Source: Bacillota bacterium LX-D (GTDB lineage Bacteria > Bacillota > DUOV01 > Zhaonellaceae). From it: a stretch of DNA of 64,000 bases. The notes under the pieces were generated by a model. It made no database searches and was not told where the DNA came from. It saw only the letters and a list, made by a program, of their open reading frames with translations. Below, piece by piece: positions 18,547 to 28,090 of this stretch (within the stretch, counting starts at the first letter, position 1; each line of letters opens with the position of its first letter). The stretch lies in the NCBI GenBank assembly GCA_031628995.1, contig JAVLUO010000002.1, positions 233,431 to 297,430 on the forward strand, written 5' to 3'. Position numbers and translations under genes: made by a program.

Positions 18547-19035
18547 ATGATTAGATATGCTGATATTGTAAGCTCATCTGTAGTGGATGGTCTAGGAATA
18601 CGGGCAGTTGCCTATTTGCAAGGCTGCAGTATTAATTGCCCTGGCTGTCACAACCCCCAGCTGCAAAAGCACGACGGAGGAAGTGAAGTTACTGAAGAAG
18701 AATTTGCAGCATTGTTACTAAGTAAATTGACTCCCATACATAAAGGAATAACCTTCAGCGGAGGGGAGCCTACGGAACAGGCAGAAGCTTTGTTTAAGGT
18801 TATATCTTTGCTGAAAGCAAAACAGCCGAATATTGATATTTGGCTGTTCAGCGGCCACACCTTTGAAGAAATAAAGCACTTACCTGTATTAAAATTAGTT
18901 GATTATTTAGTAGATGGGCCATTTCTACTGCAGAAAAGAAACTTAAATTTAACTTTCCGCGGCTCGGAAAACCAAAGGATAATTGATGTGCAGAAATCCT
19001 TGGTACAAAAGGAAATAGTTGAACTTAAATTATAA
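18547..19035 (+). CDS. nrdG: anaerobic ribonucleotide reductase activating protein (radical SAM)
   Basis: NrdG uses a 4Fe-4S cluster and S-adenosylmethionine to create the glycyl radical on NrdD. The cluster motif is CSINCPGCHN, preceded by QG, and FSGGEPTEQ is the S-adenosylmethionine-binding segment. The 162-residue length is normal. The ribosome site before ATG 18547 is weak. It stands 8.3 kb from nrdD, with aroF and trp between, and has no obvious NrdR boxes of its own. Confidence 0.93.
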   Translation: MIRYADIVSSSVVDGLGIRAVAYLQGCSINCPGCHNPQLQKHDGGSEVTEEEFAALLLSKLTPIHKGITFSGGEPTEQAEALFKVISLLKAKQPNIDIWLFSGHTFEEIKHLPVLKLVDYLVDGPFLLQKRNLNLTFRGSENQRIIDVQKSLVQKEIVELKL

Positions 19036-19063
19036 GCAAACATAACAAGAATGAGGTGCTTTC

Positions 19064-19885
19064 ATGTCTAAGGGTTTTAAATTACGTGAACATGGTGATC
19101 TTGCTTATTTAACTATTCCGGCTTTCGATGAGACTAATTTGGTAACTCATTGCTTTACCACTAGAAAAGGAGGCTTTAGCCAAGAGCCTTTTAGCAGTTT
19201 AAATATGGCATTGCACGTAAAGGATGACCCAACTGCTGTCTGCCAAAACAGGGCTAAGATTTGTAATGCTTTAGGTATTAGGGCAACTGATCTGGTAACT
19301 GGTGAACAAGTCCATGGGGAAAATATTTTGGTAATTACAGAACAACAGAAGGGGAAAGGTGCTTTGGATTATAGTTCAACTTGCAAGGCAGTAGATGCTT
19401 TTATTACAAACAAAAGGAGTATACCTCTAAGCACTTTTTATGCCGATTGTGCACCTATTTTTATTTTAGATCCTGTTACGCCGGCAATTAGTTTAGCCCA
19501 TGCAGGCTGGAAGGGTACTGTTGCAAAAATTGGGGCTAAAGCTATGCTGAAAATGCAGCAGGAGTTTGGTACAAAACCTGAAGATTGTTTAATTGGAATT
19601 GGACCTTCTATTGGTCCCTGCTGTTACGAAGTAGATGAGAGGGTTATTAGTCAGTTCGCCCAAAAATTTAGTAATTATCAGGATTTTATACAAGCAAAAG
19701 CTCCTGGGAAATGGTTGTTGGATCTTTGGCAGGCCAATAAGACGGCGTTACTAGAAGTAGGTATCCGGGAAAAAAATATTACCAATAGTGGCTTTTGTAC
19801 TAATTGCCACAATGACTTGTTTTTTTCTTATCGGGCAGAGAATGGCCAAACAGGAAGAATGGCTGCCTTATTGATGCTTAACTAA
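19064..19885 (+). CDS. pgeF: peptidoglycan editing factor PgeF (YlmD/YfiH family)
   Basis: This family was first described as a multicopper polyphenol oxidase (laccase domain) and is now linked to removing wrongly placed residues from peptidoglycan precursors and to purine nucleoside phosphorolysis. The conserved metal and active-site segments are LVTGEQVHG, FYADCAPIFILD, SLAHAGWKGTV and GPSIGPCCYEVD, with the C-terminal GFCTNCHNDLFFSYRAE. The 273 residues are standard. It opens the ylm-type cluster, as in B. subtilis. Confidence 0.93.
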   Translation: MSKGFKLREHGDLAYLTIPAFDETNLVTHCFTTRKGGFSQEPFSSLNMALHVKDDPTAVCQNRAKICNALGIRATDLVTGEQVHGENILVITEQQKGKGALDYSSTCKAVDAFITNKRSIPLSTFYADCAPIFILDPVTPAISLAHAGWKGTVAKIGAKAMLKMQQEFGTKPEDCLIGIGPSIGPCCYEVDERVISQFAQKFSNYQDFIQAKAPGKWLLDLWQANKTALLEVGIREKNITNSGFCTNCHNDLFFSYRAENGQTGRMAALLMLN

Positions 19886-19995
19886 ATGTTGCTTCTAGTA
19901 GCGGGACTAGAAGGATTTAGTATTTAAATGCAGAATTTTCTATTTTTAGTAGAAATATTTTGTGGGATTAAATTGGTCAATAAGGAGAATTTTTC

Positions 19996-21006
19996 ATGGC
20001 AGAAGCAACTATGCCCCGCAGAGCTCGTTTGCAAAGACAAAGGCGGAATAGAAAGCGTAAACATTTTATTTCAAAAGTTATTATGTTTGCCTTGCTCGTT
20101 TTAACATGCTGGCTAATAGTTGGACAAGTCTATGATTTGATTTTAGAACATTTAATCAAAACAGCTGAGGTAAGGTATGGAGTACTGGAGCAACGGCTGC
20201 CTACTGATGCAATTGTAGCTCGGGAAGAAACGGTTTATACTGCCCCGGTTAGCGGAAAAGTTCAGCTAATGGTAAAGGAAGGGCAAAGAGTGCCTAAAAA
20301 CTTTGAGATTCTTAAATTAATAGGGGAAGGATCTAATCAAAATGAGACCCGGCCTGTTTATAAAGTTATGGCCACTAGAACAGGTATTGTTTCTTTCCAT
20401 CTTGATGGCTTAGAAAATGTAATTACACCGACGACTATTTTGCAGCTTGGGGAGAGTAATTTAAAGCAAAATGTAAAAAATCTGGAAACACAAAAAAAGC
20501 AACAAACTAGTACAGTTTCCGGAGGAACTCCTCTGGTTAAAATAGTGAACAATATTAAGCCTATTGTCCTTGATTTAAACCTAGATAAGAAACAAATCAA
20601 AACTTTGCCCAAAGAAGGGGAAACTTTGGCTTTTAGGATTCCCAAATACGAAGAAAAATGGTTTATGAAAATAACGAAAATAAACCAAACTAAAAATAGT
20701 GTACGGATTATAGCGGAATGTAATGAATGGCCTAACGAAATAATATACAAAAGGACAATCGGCTTAAATGTAATTAACGAAACTTACCAAGGGATAATTG
20801 TTCCCCAGGAAGCTATAGTCCATAAAAATAGTCGAAGTTATGTTTATAAGGTAACTGCTAATGGTTTTGCTTTAGTAGATGTCCAAATAAATGGACAAAT
20901 CAAAGGTCAGGCTGCAGTTTCAGGCTTAGAGCCTGGCGATGAAATACTTGTTAATCCAAAAACTGTAGCTAAACATTTAAATAGAATCGCAATTAGCAGG
21001 AAATAA
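19996..21006 (+). CDS. HlyD-like membrane-anchored protein
   Basis: A very basic N-terminus (PRRARLQRQRRNRKRKH) is followed by one membrane segment at about residues 27-46. The extracytoplasmic part resembles membrane fusion or adaptor proteins, with lipoyl-like halves near VYTAPVSGKVQLMVKEGQRV and RTGIVSFHLDGLENV and a barrel-like C-terminus ending in GQAAVSGLEPGDEILVNPKTV. No transporter gene is adjacent. It sits between pgeF and yggS, in a position without a B. subtilis counterpart. A role in secretion or in envelope assembly at division is guesswork. Confidence 0.65.
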   Translation: MAEATMPRRARLQRQRRNRKRKHFISKVIMFALLVLTCWLIVGQVYDLILEHLIKTAEVRYGVLEQRLPTDAIVAREETVYTAPVSGKVQLMVKEGQRVPKNFEILKLIGEGSNQNETRPVYKVMATRTGIVSFHLDGLENVITPTTILQLGESNLKQNVKNLETQKKQQTSTVSGGTPLVKIVNNIKPIVLDLNLDKKQIKTLPKEGETLAFRIPKYEEKWFMKITKINQTKNSVRIIAECNEWPNEIIYKRTIGLNVINETYQGIIVPQEAIVHKNSRSYVYKVTANGFALVDVQINGQIKGQAAVSGLEPGDEILVNPKTVAKHLNRIAISRK

Positions 21007-21049
21007 CAAGAAAATGTAGAAAATTAATATAGTCTAGGAGGTGTATGTT

Positions 21050-21745
21050 TTGACACAGATATCAGCGAATATTCAGCTTATACGTGAAAAAGTCAATGCT
21101 GCAGCCAAGAAGGCAGGTCGGAATCCTGACGATATTAAAATAATTGCTGTGACTAAAACTGTAGAAGCTGCTCAAATAAACGAAGCTTTAAAATGCGGAA
21201 TAACTGCTATAGGTGAAAATAGAGTCCAGGAAATACTGCGCAAGTATGATGATGTTGAAGGCAATGTTCAGTGGCATTTAATTGGGCACCTCCAAACAAA
21301 TAAAGTAAAATACATTGTTAATTTGGTTGATATGATTCATTCTTTGGACAAAATAGAGTTAGCTCAAGAAATTTCCAAAAGGGCTTTGCAAAATCATAAG
21401 GAAATACCTGTTTTAGTCCAAGTAAATATTTCTGAAGAAGAAAGCAAATTTGGTTTAAAGGCGGAGGAAACGGAGTCCTTTATTCAGGAGGCAGCAGGAT
21501 ATCCAGGCCTCAAAATAATGGGCTTAATGACTATAGCTCCTTATGAAGAAGAGTCTGAACAAACTCGTCCAGTTTTTAGAGAATTAAAGGAATTAAGTCA
21601 ATTTATTGCTGGTAAAAACATTCCGGGAGTTGAAATGCGTTATCTGTCTATGGGTATGACTAATGATTTTGAAATTGCTATAGAAGAAGGGGCTAATCTG
21701 ATCAGGGTGGGGACAGCAATTTTTGGAGCCCGGAGTTATAGATAA
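21050..21745 (+). CDS. yggS: YggS family pyridoxal-phosphate homeostasis protein
   Basis: This single-domain barrel protein binds pyridoxal phosphate and helps maintain vitamin B6 balance. The cofactor lysine lies in IIAVTKTVEAAQINEAL, and the segments GENRVQE, WHLIGHLQTNK, LSMGMTNDFEIAIEEGA and VGTAIFGAR are all conserved. TTG 21050 is chosen because AGGAGG ends eight bases before it; GTG 21041 overlaps that site. Its place beside sepF is conserved across Gram-positive bacteria. Confidence 0.94.
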   Translation: MTQISANIQLIREKVNAAAKKAGRNPDDIKIIAVTKTVEAAQINEALKCGITAIGENRVQEILRKYDDVEGNVQWHLIGHLQTNKVKYIVNLVDMIHSLDKIELAQEISKRALQNHKEIPVLVQVNISEEESKFGLKAEETESFIQEAAGYPGLKIMGLMTIAPYEEESEQTRPVFRELKELSQFIAGKNIPGVEMRYLSMGMTNDFEIAIEEGANLIRVGTAIFGARSYR

Positions 21746-21757
21746 GGAGGAAAAGAA

Positions 21758-22189
21758 ATGGGTAAATTTGTTGATAAAGTATTAGGTTTCATGGGCTTTG
21801 AGGCTGAAGAAGTTGAAGATGCAGTTGTGCGGGAGGAACCATCTGCTTGGAATGAAAGAAAGGAAAAAAACAGCAAGAATAATATTGTTAGCTTGCCTGC
21901 TCCTAAGCCGATGAAAATGGTATTAGTTAAACCTACAGCATTTGAACAAGTGCAAGGAATTGCCGACCATTTAAAAGGCCGCAAGCCTGTTATTGTCAAT
22001 TTGGAGGAAGCTGATCGGGAAATTGCCAAAAGAATTATCGATTTCTTAAGCGGAACAACATATGCTTTAGGAGGCAGCATGCAAAAAATTAATGCGGCGA
22101 TTATGCTTTTTGTTCCCAGTAATGTGGACGTTTCCGGTGAGATAGGCAGTATTATGGATAAAGGGATTTTTAACTTGACTAAATGCTAA
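21758..22189 (+). CDS. sepF: cell division protein SepF
   Basis: SepF forms rings that bundle FtsZ filaments and anchors them to the membrane. The N-terminal amphipathic helix is MGKFVDKVLGFMGF. A poorly conserved linker follows, then the DUF552 core (VLVKPTAFEQVQGIADHLK to IDFLSGTTYALGGSMQKI). The 143 residues are normal. AAGGAGG precedes the ATG. Its partner FtsZ, with an intact C-terminal peptide, is encoded at 2.7 kb. Confidence 0.95.
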   Translation: MGKFVDKVLGFMGFEAEEVEDAVVREEPSAWNERKEKNSKNNIVSLPAPKPMKMVLVKPTAFEQVQGIADHLKGRKPVIVNLEEADREIAKRIIDFLSGTTYALGGSMQKINAAIMLFVPSNVDVSGEIGSIMDKGIFNLTKC

Positions 22190-22202
22190 TGGAGGCTTTA
22201 AC

Positions 22203-23000
22203 TTGAAAGTTGGCTTAATAGGTGGAGGGAAAATTAGTGAGGCAGTGATTAGCGGTGTTATTGGGGCAAATTTTTTAACAGGAAAAGAATTACTGGTAAG
22301 TGAACCAGATCAAGCTAGAGCTGCTTATTTAGTTGAAAACTATCAGGTTGCTATATTAAAGGATAATCAATCCGCTGCTGCTTCAGCAGATATTTTAATC
22401 TTAGCTGTAAAGCCTCAGATTATTAAAAAAGTATTAACTGAATTAAATTCAGTTTTAGAACCAGGAAAATTGGTTATATCTATGGTTGCGGGTATTCCTC
22501 TTGCACTTCTTGAAGAATTTTTACCCCATAGCCCTGTTATTCGAGTAATGCCTAACACACCTTGCTTAATTGGCAAAGGCATTTCCGCCTTTTCCTTAGG
22601 CAGTAAAGCTACAGAAGAAGATCAGGCTGTGGCTCAAAAAATACTTATAGCACTTGGTGAAACTATTTGCTTACCTGAAACAATGTTAGATGCGGTAACG
22701 GCTGTTAGTGGAAGTGGCCCTGCTTACGTGTATTTGTTTATTGAAGCCTTTATCGATGCAGGCGTAAAGATTGGATTGCCTAGGGATATTGCCCAAAAAT
22801 TGGTGCTGCAAACTATTTTGGGCTCTACGGAGCTAGTAAGCAAAACAGGTAAGCACCCTGCAGAATTAAAAGACATGGTTACTTCTCCAGGAGGTACAAC
22901 TATAAGTGCCCTCTGCGAAATGGAAAAAAGCGGTTTCCGTGCTAGTATCTTTAATGGAGTTATGGCTGCAGAGCAGAAGTCCAAAGACTTAAGTAAATAA
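22203..23000 (+). CDS. proC: pyrroline-5-carboxylate reductase
   Basis: ProC makes proline from pyrroline-5-carboxylate with NAD(P)H. The nucleotide-binding start is VGLIGGGKISEAVISG, VIRVMPNTPCLIGKGISAF is conserved, and the catalytic C-terminal segment SGSGPAYVYLFIEA leads to DMVTSPGGTTISAL. The 265 residues are standard. The start is TTG 22203 with ATGGAGG upstream. It lies between sepF and yggT, a conserved location in several Clostridia. Confidence 0.96.
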   Translation: MKVGLIGGGKISEAVISGVIGANFLTGKELLVSEPDQARAAYLVENYQVAILKDNQSAAASADILILAVKPQIIKKVLTELNSVLEPGKLVISMVAGIPLALLEEFLPHSPVIRVMPNTPCLIGKGISAFSLGSKATEEDQAVAQKILIALGETICLPETMLDAVTAVSGSGPAYVYLFIEAFIDAGVKIGLPRDIAQKLVLQTILGSTELVSKTGKHPAELKDMVTSPGGTTISALCEMEKSGFRASIFNGVMAAEQKSKDLSK

Positions 23001-23018
23001 TTGAGGTGATTTTACCAG

Positions 23019-23270
23019 TTGATATATACTATTGTTTATTATGCCTTTGAAATTCTAAGCTGGTTAATTATTGCTCGGGTATTGCTTTCTTGGATTCCAC
23101 ACGATCCAAGCAATAAGATTATCGGATATATTTATGAAATAACAGAACCTGTCTTAGCTCCTTTTAGACGGTTGATGCCTAGAAGTGCGATGCCGATTGA
23201 CTTTTCCCCCCTTCTTGCCATTCTAGTGCTGCAATTGCTAGAAAGAATGGTTTTGTCATTTTTTCGCTAA
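23019..23270 (+). CDS. yggT: YggT family membrane protein
   Basis: This 83-residue protein has two membrane segments and the family motif RVLLSWIPHDPSNK, followed by ITEPVLAPFRRLMP. The family lies in division clusters (YlmG in B. subtilis) and in plants relates to chloroplast nucleoid and division functions; its molecular role is unclear. The TTG start has TGAGGTGA upstream. Confidence 0.9.
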   Translation: MIYTIVYYAFEILSWLIIARVLLSWIPHDPSNKIIGYIYEITEPVLAPFRRLMPRSAMPIDFSPLLAILVLQLLERMVLSFFR

Positions 23271-23291
23271 ATGACTAGGGAAAAATAATTT

Positions 23292-24053
23292 ATGAATTTT
23301 CAGAATGCGGAGGAAAAAGGCATCCTAAGTAGAATCTTAGATTTGGCGGAACAAGTTTTAAAAACCCAGCAAGTCTTAGTTACGGACTTTTACGAGCCAA
23401 ATTATCTTGAACTTGGTCAGGAAGCCCTTAAGAGGTATTCCGATTTAAAAATTTCCTTTGTAGGGGGGTACTCAGGGGCAGAGCGGCAAAGAATAGTTAT
23501 TTTCCCCGACTACATAGATGCTGAAGCAATTCCTCAATTGGTTGATATAGTTAATCTCAAAGGTGGGAAAAATTTTCACCTCCTTAAACATCGTGACTTT
23601 TTAGGAGCTGTCTTAGGGCTAGGTATTCGCAGGGAAAAGATTGGAGATATTTTGGTTGGAGAAGGAATTTGCTCTATTGTAGCTGCTAAAGATTTAGCCC
23701 CTTATATCCAAAGCAATTTAAGCCGGGTGGGTTCTGTACAAGTTCAAGCAGAGCTAGGAATAATTTCTGAAGAATCCTTGGTTAAAAAATTTAAATTAAT
23801 CAATACAACTGTATCTGCTTTACGACTAGATGCTGTAAGCTGTCAGGGATTCGGATTATCCAGAAGTCAGATGGTTAACGAAATAAAGTCTGGAAAATTA
23901 AAAGTTAACTGGAAAGAAAACAGCAAAGTAGATTTCACGGTCAAGGAGGGAGATGTTATATCCTGCCGTGGAAAAGGCAGAATTATTATCGAGGAAATAG
24001 TTGGGTTAACCAAAAAGGGCAGATATAGTATTGTCCTAAGGAGATTGCTTTAG
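23292..24053 (+). CDS. ylmH: YlmH family S4-domain RNA-binding protein
   Basis: YlmH proteins bind the 50S subunit and act in ribosome-associated quality control alongside RqcH in B. subtilis. The S4 domain lies near residues 180-240, beginning at LRLDAVSCQGFGLSRSQM. The N-terminal part contains FVGGYSGAERQRIVIFPDY. The 253 residues are normal. No strong ribosome site is visible before ATG 23292. An rqcH gene is present at 43.8 kb, so both partners are encoded in this window. Confidence 0.9.
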   Translation: MNFQNAEEKGILSRILDLAEQVLKTQQVLVTDFYEPNYLELGQEALKRYSDLKISFVGGYSGAERQRIVIFPDYIDAEAIPQLVDIVNLKGGKNFHLLKHRDFLGAVLGLGIRREKIGDILVGEGICSIVAAKDLAPYIQSNLSRVGSVQVQAELGIISEESLVKKFKLINTTVSALRLDAVSCQGFGLSRSQMVNEIKSGKLKVNWKENSKVDFTVKEGDVISCRGKGRIIIEEIVGLTKKGRYSIVLRRLL

Positions 24054-24146
24054 TAATTTTGTTATAAGGGAATTGCTGTTTAGGTGCTTAAGCTTCTTCA
24101 AAGCTACGCTACTTTAAGATGAAAAAAATAATTGGAGGTGCCTAAT

Positions 24147-24617
24147 ATGCTCCTTACTCCTTTGGATATTCAAAATAAAGAATTTCGCAAGGTCTTACGT
24201 GGTTATAGTGAAGAAGAGGTTAATGTTTTTTTGGCTCGGGTTTTGCGTGATTATGAGCAAATGTATAGTGAAAATCAACAACTAAAAGAACAGATTAAAA
24301 GTATAACTTTAGAATTAGATCATTTTAAACAAATTGAAGGAACTTTAAATCAAACTATGATTATTGCTCAGCAAACAGCGGAAGAAGTTAAGGAAAATGC
24401 CCGTAAAGAGTGTGAACTTCTAGCTAAGGAAAATCAATTAGCTATTCAGCAGCTGATTAAGGAGGCCGAGCAAAAAGTTTTAAGTTTAGAAATGGAATAT
24501 GAAAAAGTTCGCAAGAATTTCCAAGGTTTTAAAGCGCAAATGAAAGGGTTGTTAGTTGCTCAACTGGAAATGCTCAACGAAGATGAACAAGCAGAGCTTA
24601 AACAAGAATTAGCGTAA
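24147..24617 (+). CDS. divIVA: septum-site/pole protein DivIVA
   Basis: DivIVA binds curved membrane at poles and septa. The membrane-binding N-terminus is LLTPLDIQNKEFRKVLRGYS, followed by EEEVNVFLARVLRDYE, and the rest is coiled coil. The start is ATG 24147, with GGAGGTG six bases upstream; the open frame further back begins inside that site. At 156 residues it is close to the family norm. The ileS promoter and T-box follow directly. Confidence 0.95.
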   Translation: MLLTPLDIQNKEFRKVLRGYSEEEVNVFLARVLRDYEQMYSENQQLKEQIKSITLELDHFKQIEGTLNQTMIIAQQTAEEVKENARKECELLAKENQLAIQQLIKEAEQKVLSLEMEYEKVRKNFQGFKAQMKGLLVAQLEMLNEDEQAELKQELA

Positions 24618-24629
24618 AGTTAAGTAAAT

Positions 24630-24657
24630 TTGACAACTATAAATCCTATGTTATAAT
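24630..24657 (+). promoter_or_regulatory. sigma-A promoter of ileS
   Basis: TTGACA at 24630-24635 and TATAAT at 24652-24657, both perfect, are separated by 16 bases and lie about 60 bases before the T-box. Confidence 0.8.
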
Positions 24658-24714
24658 TATTTCTATATGCAAAACCATAAAATATTTACAAAAATAATGA
24701 ACGGGACAGTAAAT

Positions 24715-24925
24715 TAAACAACATGTTGAAGCGAGTCTGGGAAAGTGGAAGCCAGGTAACAGTGTTTAATTGAAGATCACCCTGGAATTGGGATCTGAAT
24801 TTAGTAGGATACCCCGGTAGGTTGCCGTTATAACTTGGAGCGATGCTGCGGATTTAACCGTAGCATAATTAAGGTGGTAACACGGGAAATAGTACTCTCG
24901 TCCTTTGGGGCGGGGGTTTTTATTT
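24715..24925 (+). ncRNA. isoleucine T-box leader
   Basis: Stem I begins near GAAGCGAGTCTGGGAAAGTGG. The specifier ATC (Ile) lies at 24776-24778 within TTGAAGATCACC. The T-box sequence AAGGTGGTAACACGG is at 24871-24885; its TGGT matches the ACCA end of tRNA-Ile. The terminator CTCGTCC with GGGCGGG, followed by TTTTT, lies at about 24896-24922. Uncharged tRNA-Ile would favour ileS transcription. Confidence 0.95.
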
Positions 24926-24954
24926 TGGCAATTTTTTAAAGAGGTGAAAAATAA

Positions 24955-27729
24955 ATGGAATACGATAAGACCCTTAATTTACCTAAAACGGATTTCCCCA
25001 TGAGGGGTAATTTGCCTCAGCGGGAGCCCGAGGTACTTAAGTTTTGGGAAGAAAAGAACATTTATAAAATGGTTCAGGAAGCAAATCAGGGAAAACCAAA
25101 ATTTATTTTGCATGATGGACCTCCCTATGCCAACGGGGACATTCACTTAGGCACAACTTTAAATAAAGTCTTAAAAGATATTATTGTTAAGTTTTATTCC
25201 ATGTCTGGCTATGATGCTCCCTATGTACCTGGTTGGGATACCCATGGACTTCCTATCGAACAGCAAGCAATTAAAAATTTAAAGCTTAACCGCCATGAAA
25301 TTGATCCAGTTGAATTTCGTAATCGCTGTGCGGAATATGCCCTTAAGTATGTGAATATCCAAAGAGAATCCTTCAAACGCTTAGGCGTTAGGGGAGAATG
25401 GGATAACCCATACTTAACTTTAAAACCAGAGTACGAAGCAGCTCAAATAGGTGTCTTTGGTGAAATGGCAACTAAAGGCTACATTTATAAAGGATTAAAA
25501 CCTGTTTACTGGTGTTCTGACTGTGAAACTGCTTTAGCTGAAGCTGAAGTTGAGTACCAAGATAAAAGATCAGCTTCTATTTATGTTAAATTTGCAGTTA
25601 AAGATGCTAAGGGTTTGTTCCCAGAGGAAAACAGCTATGTTGTTATTTGGACAACTACTCCTTGGACTATTCCTGCCAATGTGGCTATTTCACTGCACCC
25701 CGAATATGAATATGTTTTAGTTAAAGTTGGAGCGGAAAATTTACTAATGGCCAAGGAACTTTATGCAGGTGTGCTGGAACATTGCGATTTACCAAAGGGA
25801 GAAATTCTTCAAACCTTTAAGGGCAGTGATTTAGAAAGAATAGTTTGTCGTCACCCCATTTTTGACCGGGAGTCTTTAGTTATTTTGGGTGATCATGTAA
25901 CTTTAGATGCGGGTACTGGTTGTGTGCATACAGCACCGGGACATGGTTTAGAAGACTATGAAGTTGGTCGTAAGTATAATTTACCTATTATTTCTCCTTT
26001 AGATAATAAAGGACGTTTTACGGAAGAAGGAGCCCAGTTTAAAGGTTTAAGCTACAAAGAAGCAAATAAAGCCGTGGCCAAAGAATTAGAAGAGCGGGGA
26101 GCGTTATTAAAACTCAGTTTTATTCAACACCAATATCCACATTGCTGGCGTTGTAAGCACCCTGTTATTTTCAGAGCTACTGAGCAATGGTTTGCCTCTA
26201 TTGATGGCTTTAGAGAGGCAGCACTGCAGGCTATAAAGGATGTACAATGGATTCCTGCCTGGGGTGAAGATAGAATTCATAACATGATTGCCGAGCGCAG
26301 TGACTGGTGTATTTCCCGCCAAAGGACTTGGGGAGTTCCCATTCCTATTTTCTACTGCGCAGAATGTAATGAGGCGATTGTCAATAAAGATACTATTCAG
26401 CATATTCAAGAGCTATTTAAACAGCATGGTTCCAATATTTGGTTTGCCAAGGAAGCTGATGAATTAGTACCACAGGGTTTAAAATGTCCAAAATGCGGTC
26501 ATGAACATTTCCGTAAGGAAAAAGATATTATGGATGTATGGTTTGACTCAGGTTCAAGCCATGCTGCCGTATTAAAAAATAGACAAGATTTAGCTTGGCC
26601 TGCAGATTTATACCTGGAAGGCAGCGACCAACACAGGGGCTGGTTTAACTCTTCTTTGTCTACAGCCGTTGCTACAGAGGGGCGTGCACCTTATAAAAGA
26701 GTATTAACCCATGGCTATGTAGTTGATGAAAAAGGACGGAAGCAATCTAAATCTTTAGGAAACGGAATTGATCCTTTGGATGTAATTAAACAAATGGGGG
26801 CGGATATTTTACGCTTGTGGGTAGCATCTGCTGACTATAAAAGAGATGTTTCAGCTTCACCTAAAATTATGAAGCAAATGACGGAAGCTTACCGCAAAAT
26901 TAGAAATACTTGCCGTTTCTTATTAGGTAACCTGTATGACTTTGAACCTGCTATGCACCAGGTTAATTACGATCAATTATTAGAAATTGACCGGTGGGCA
27001 TTGCTGAAGCTTCATAAATTAATTAAAAAAGTTACTGAAGCTTATCAGAGTTATGAGTTTCACGTTGTCTATCATAGTATCCACAACTTTTGTGTAGTAG
27101 ATATGAGTGCTTTTTATTTAGATATTATTAAAGATAGAGTTTATACGGCAAAACCCGATTCCTTAGAGCGTAGAGCTGCCCAAACCGTCATGTATGAAAT
27201 TATTATGGCCTTAGTTAAATTAATTACTCCTGTTTTAGCTTTCACTAGCGAAGAAATTTGGACCTATATTCCTAAGTCTGCTGAAAGCCCAATTAGTGTT
27301 CAGCTAGCCGGCTGGCCTGAAGTAAATGAAAATTATTTAGATGAAAAGTTAGAAAGTAAATGGGACAAATTAATTGCTCTACGTGAAGAAGTAGCCAAGG
27401 TTTTAGAAGTAGCACGACAGGATAAAGTATTAGGAAATTCTTTAAATGCTAAAGTTAATCTTTATTTAGCTAAGGATTGGTATGATTTCTTAAGTCCTTT
27501 AGAAAATGAATTAGCTGCAATATTTATTGTTTCAGCAGTAGAATTAAGAACTTTCGCAGAAGCTCCTCAAGAAGCTGTTGCAGCTATGGAACTAGACGGA
27601 ATAAAGCTACTAGTTAGCACCGCTCCAGGGGAAAAATGTGAACGCTGCTGGACCTATAGCACTACTGTAGGTCAAAATGCCCAGCATCCCACTATTTGTA
27701 CCCGCTGTGCTGAAGTGATTAACAGCTAG
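24955..27729 (+). CDS. ileS: isoleucyl-tRNA synthetase
   Basis: IleRS charges tRNA-Ile. The HIGH-like motif is [12 protein letters not shown] and the KMSKS-like motif is [11 protein letters not shown]. The editing domain includes [11 protein letters not shown]. The C-terminal zinc site has CERC and CTRC. The 924 residues are full length for the bacterial type. GAGGTG precedes ATG 24955. It follows its T-box, and a GcvH-like gene starts one base after its stop. Confidence 0.98.
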   Translation: MEYDKTLNLPKTDFPMRGNLPQREPEVLKFWEEKNIYKMVQEANQGKPKFILHDGPPYANGDIHLGTTLNKVLKDIIVKFYSMSGYDAPYVPGWDTHGLPIEQQAIKNLKLNRHEIDPVEFRNRCAEYALKYVNIQRESFKRLGVRGEWDNPYLTLKPEYEAAQIGVFGEMATKGYIYKGLKPVYWCSDCETALAEAEVEYQDKRSASIYVKFAVKDAKGLFPEENSYVVIWTTTPWTIPANVAISLHPEYEYVLVKVGAENLLMAKELYAGVLEHCDLPKGEILQTFKGSDLERIVCRHPIFDRESLVILGDHVTLDAGTGCVHTAPGHGLEDYEVGRKYNLPIISPLDNKGRFTEEGAQFKGLSYKEANKAVAKELEERGALLKLSFIQHQYPHCWRCKHPVIFRATEQWFASIDGFREAALQAIKDVQWIPAWGEDRIHNMIAERSDWCISRQRTWGVPIPIFYCAECNEAIVNKDTIQHIQELFKQHGSNIWFAKEADELVPQGLKCPKCGHEHFRKEKDIMDVWFDSGSSHAAVLKNRQDLAWPADLYLEGSDQHRGWFNSSLSTAVATEGRAPYKRVLTHGYVVDEKGRKQSKSLGNGIDPLDVIKQMGADILRLWVASADYKRDVSASPKIMKQMTEAYRKIRNTCRFLLGNLYDFEPAMHQVNYDQLLEIDRWALLKLHKLIKKVTEAYQSYEFHVVYHSIHNFCVVDMSAFYLDIIKDRVYTAKPDSLERRAAQTVMYEIIMALVKLITPVLAFTSEEIWTYIPKSAESPISVQLAGWPEVNENYLDEKLESKWDKLIALREEVAKVLEVARQDKVLGNSLNAKVNLYLAKDWYDFLSPLENELAAIFIVSAVELRTFAEAPQEAVAAMELDGIKLLVSTAPGEKCERCWTYSTTVGQNAQHPTICTRCAEVINS

Positions 27730-27730
27730 G

Positions 27731-28090
27731 GTGAGAGCTTTGGACCCAACTGACCGTTTATACACGAAAGAACAAGTATGGCTGTTAATTTTAGATAAAG
27801 AAATTGCAGTTGGAGTTACCAGGACTGCTTTACAACAGTGCGGAAAAATTTTATATGTGGATTATCCTCAGGAAGACCAATATGTTCAATTAAATGAACA
27901 TATTGTTGTGATCGAAGGGGAATTGGCTAACATTGTGGTGCAGAGCCCTGTGCAAGGGCAGATTACCGCTGTTAATGAAGGGCTAGCTGACAGCCCTGAA
28001 CTGTTAAAGCTAGACCCATATGATCTAGGCTGGCTGGTCAGAATAGAATCTGACGGTAAAGTCGTCCTAGATAAGGAGTGTGATAAATAA
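27731..28090 (+). CDS. GcvH-like protein without the lipoyl lysine
   Basis: The 119-residue sequence follows the fold of glycine cleavage H protein: EIAVGVTRTALQQCGKILYVDYP, then SPVQGQITAVNEGLADSPELLK and DPYDLGWLVRI. Where true GcvH has ES-V-K-A, this protein has EGELA, so the lipoylated lysine is replaced by leucine near residue 65. It cannot carry lipoate at that site. GTG 27731 follows the ileS stop at once; TTG 27740 with AGGGTGAG upstream is equally plausible. Its stop overlaps the start of the next gene. The function is unknown. Confidence 0.75.
   Translation: MRALDPTDRLYTKEQVWLLILDKEIAVGVTRTALQQCGKILYVDYPQEDQYVQLNEHIVVIEGELANIVVQSPVQGQITAVNEGLADSPELLKLDPYDLGWLVRIESDGKVVLDKECDK

Noticed and set aside
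27731..28090. Calling the gene a true glycine cleavage H protein
   Set aside because: The lipoyl lysine is replaced by leucine and no glycine cleavage genes are nearby.
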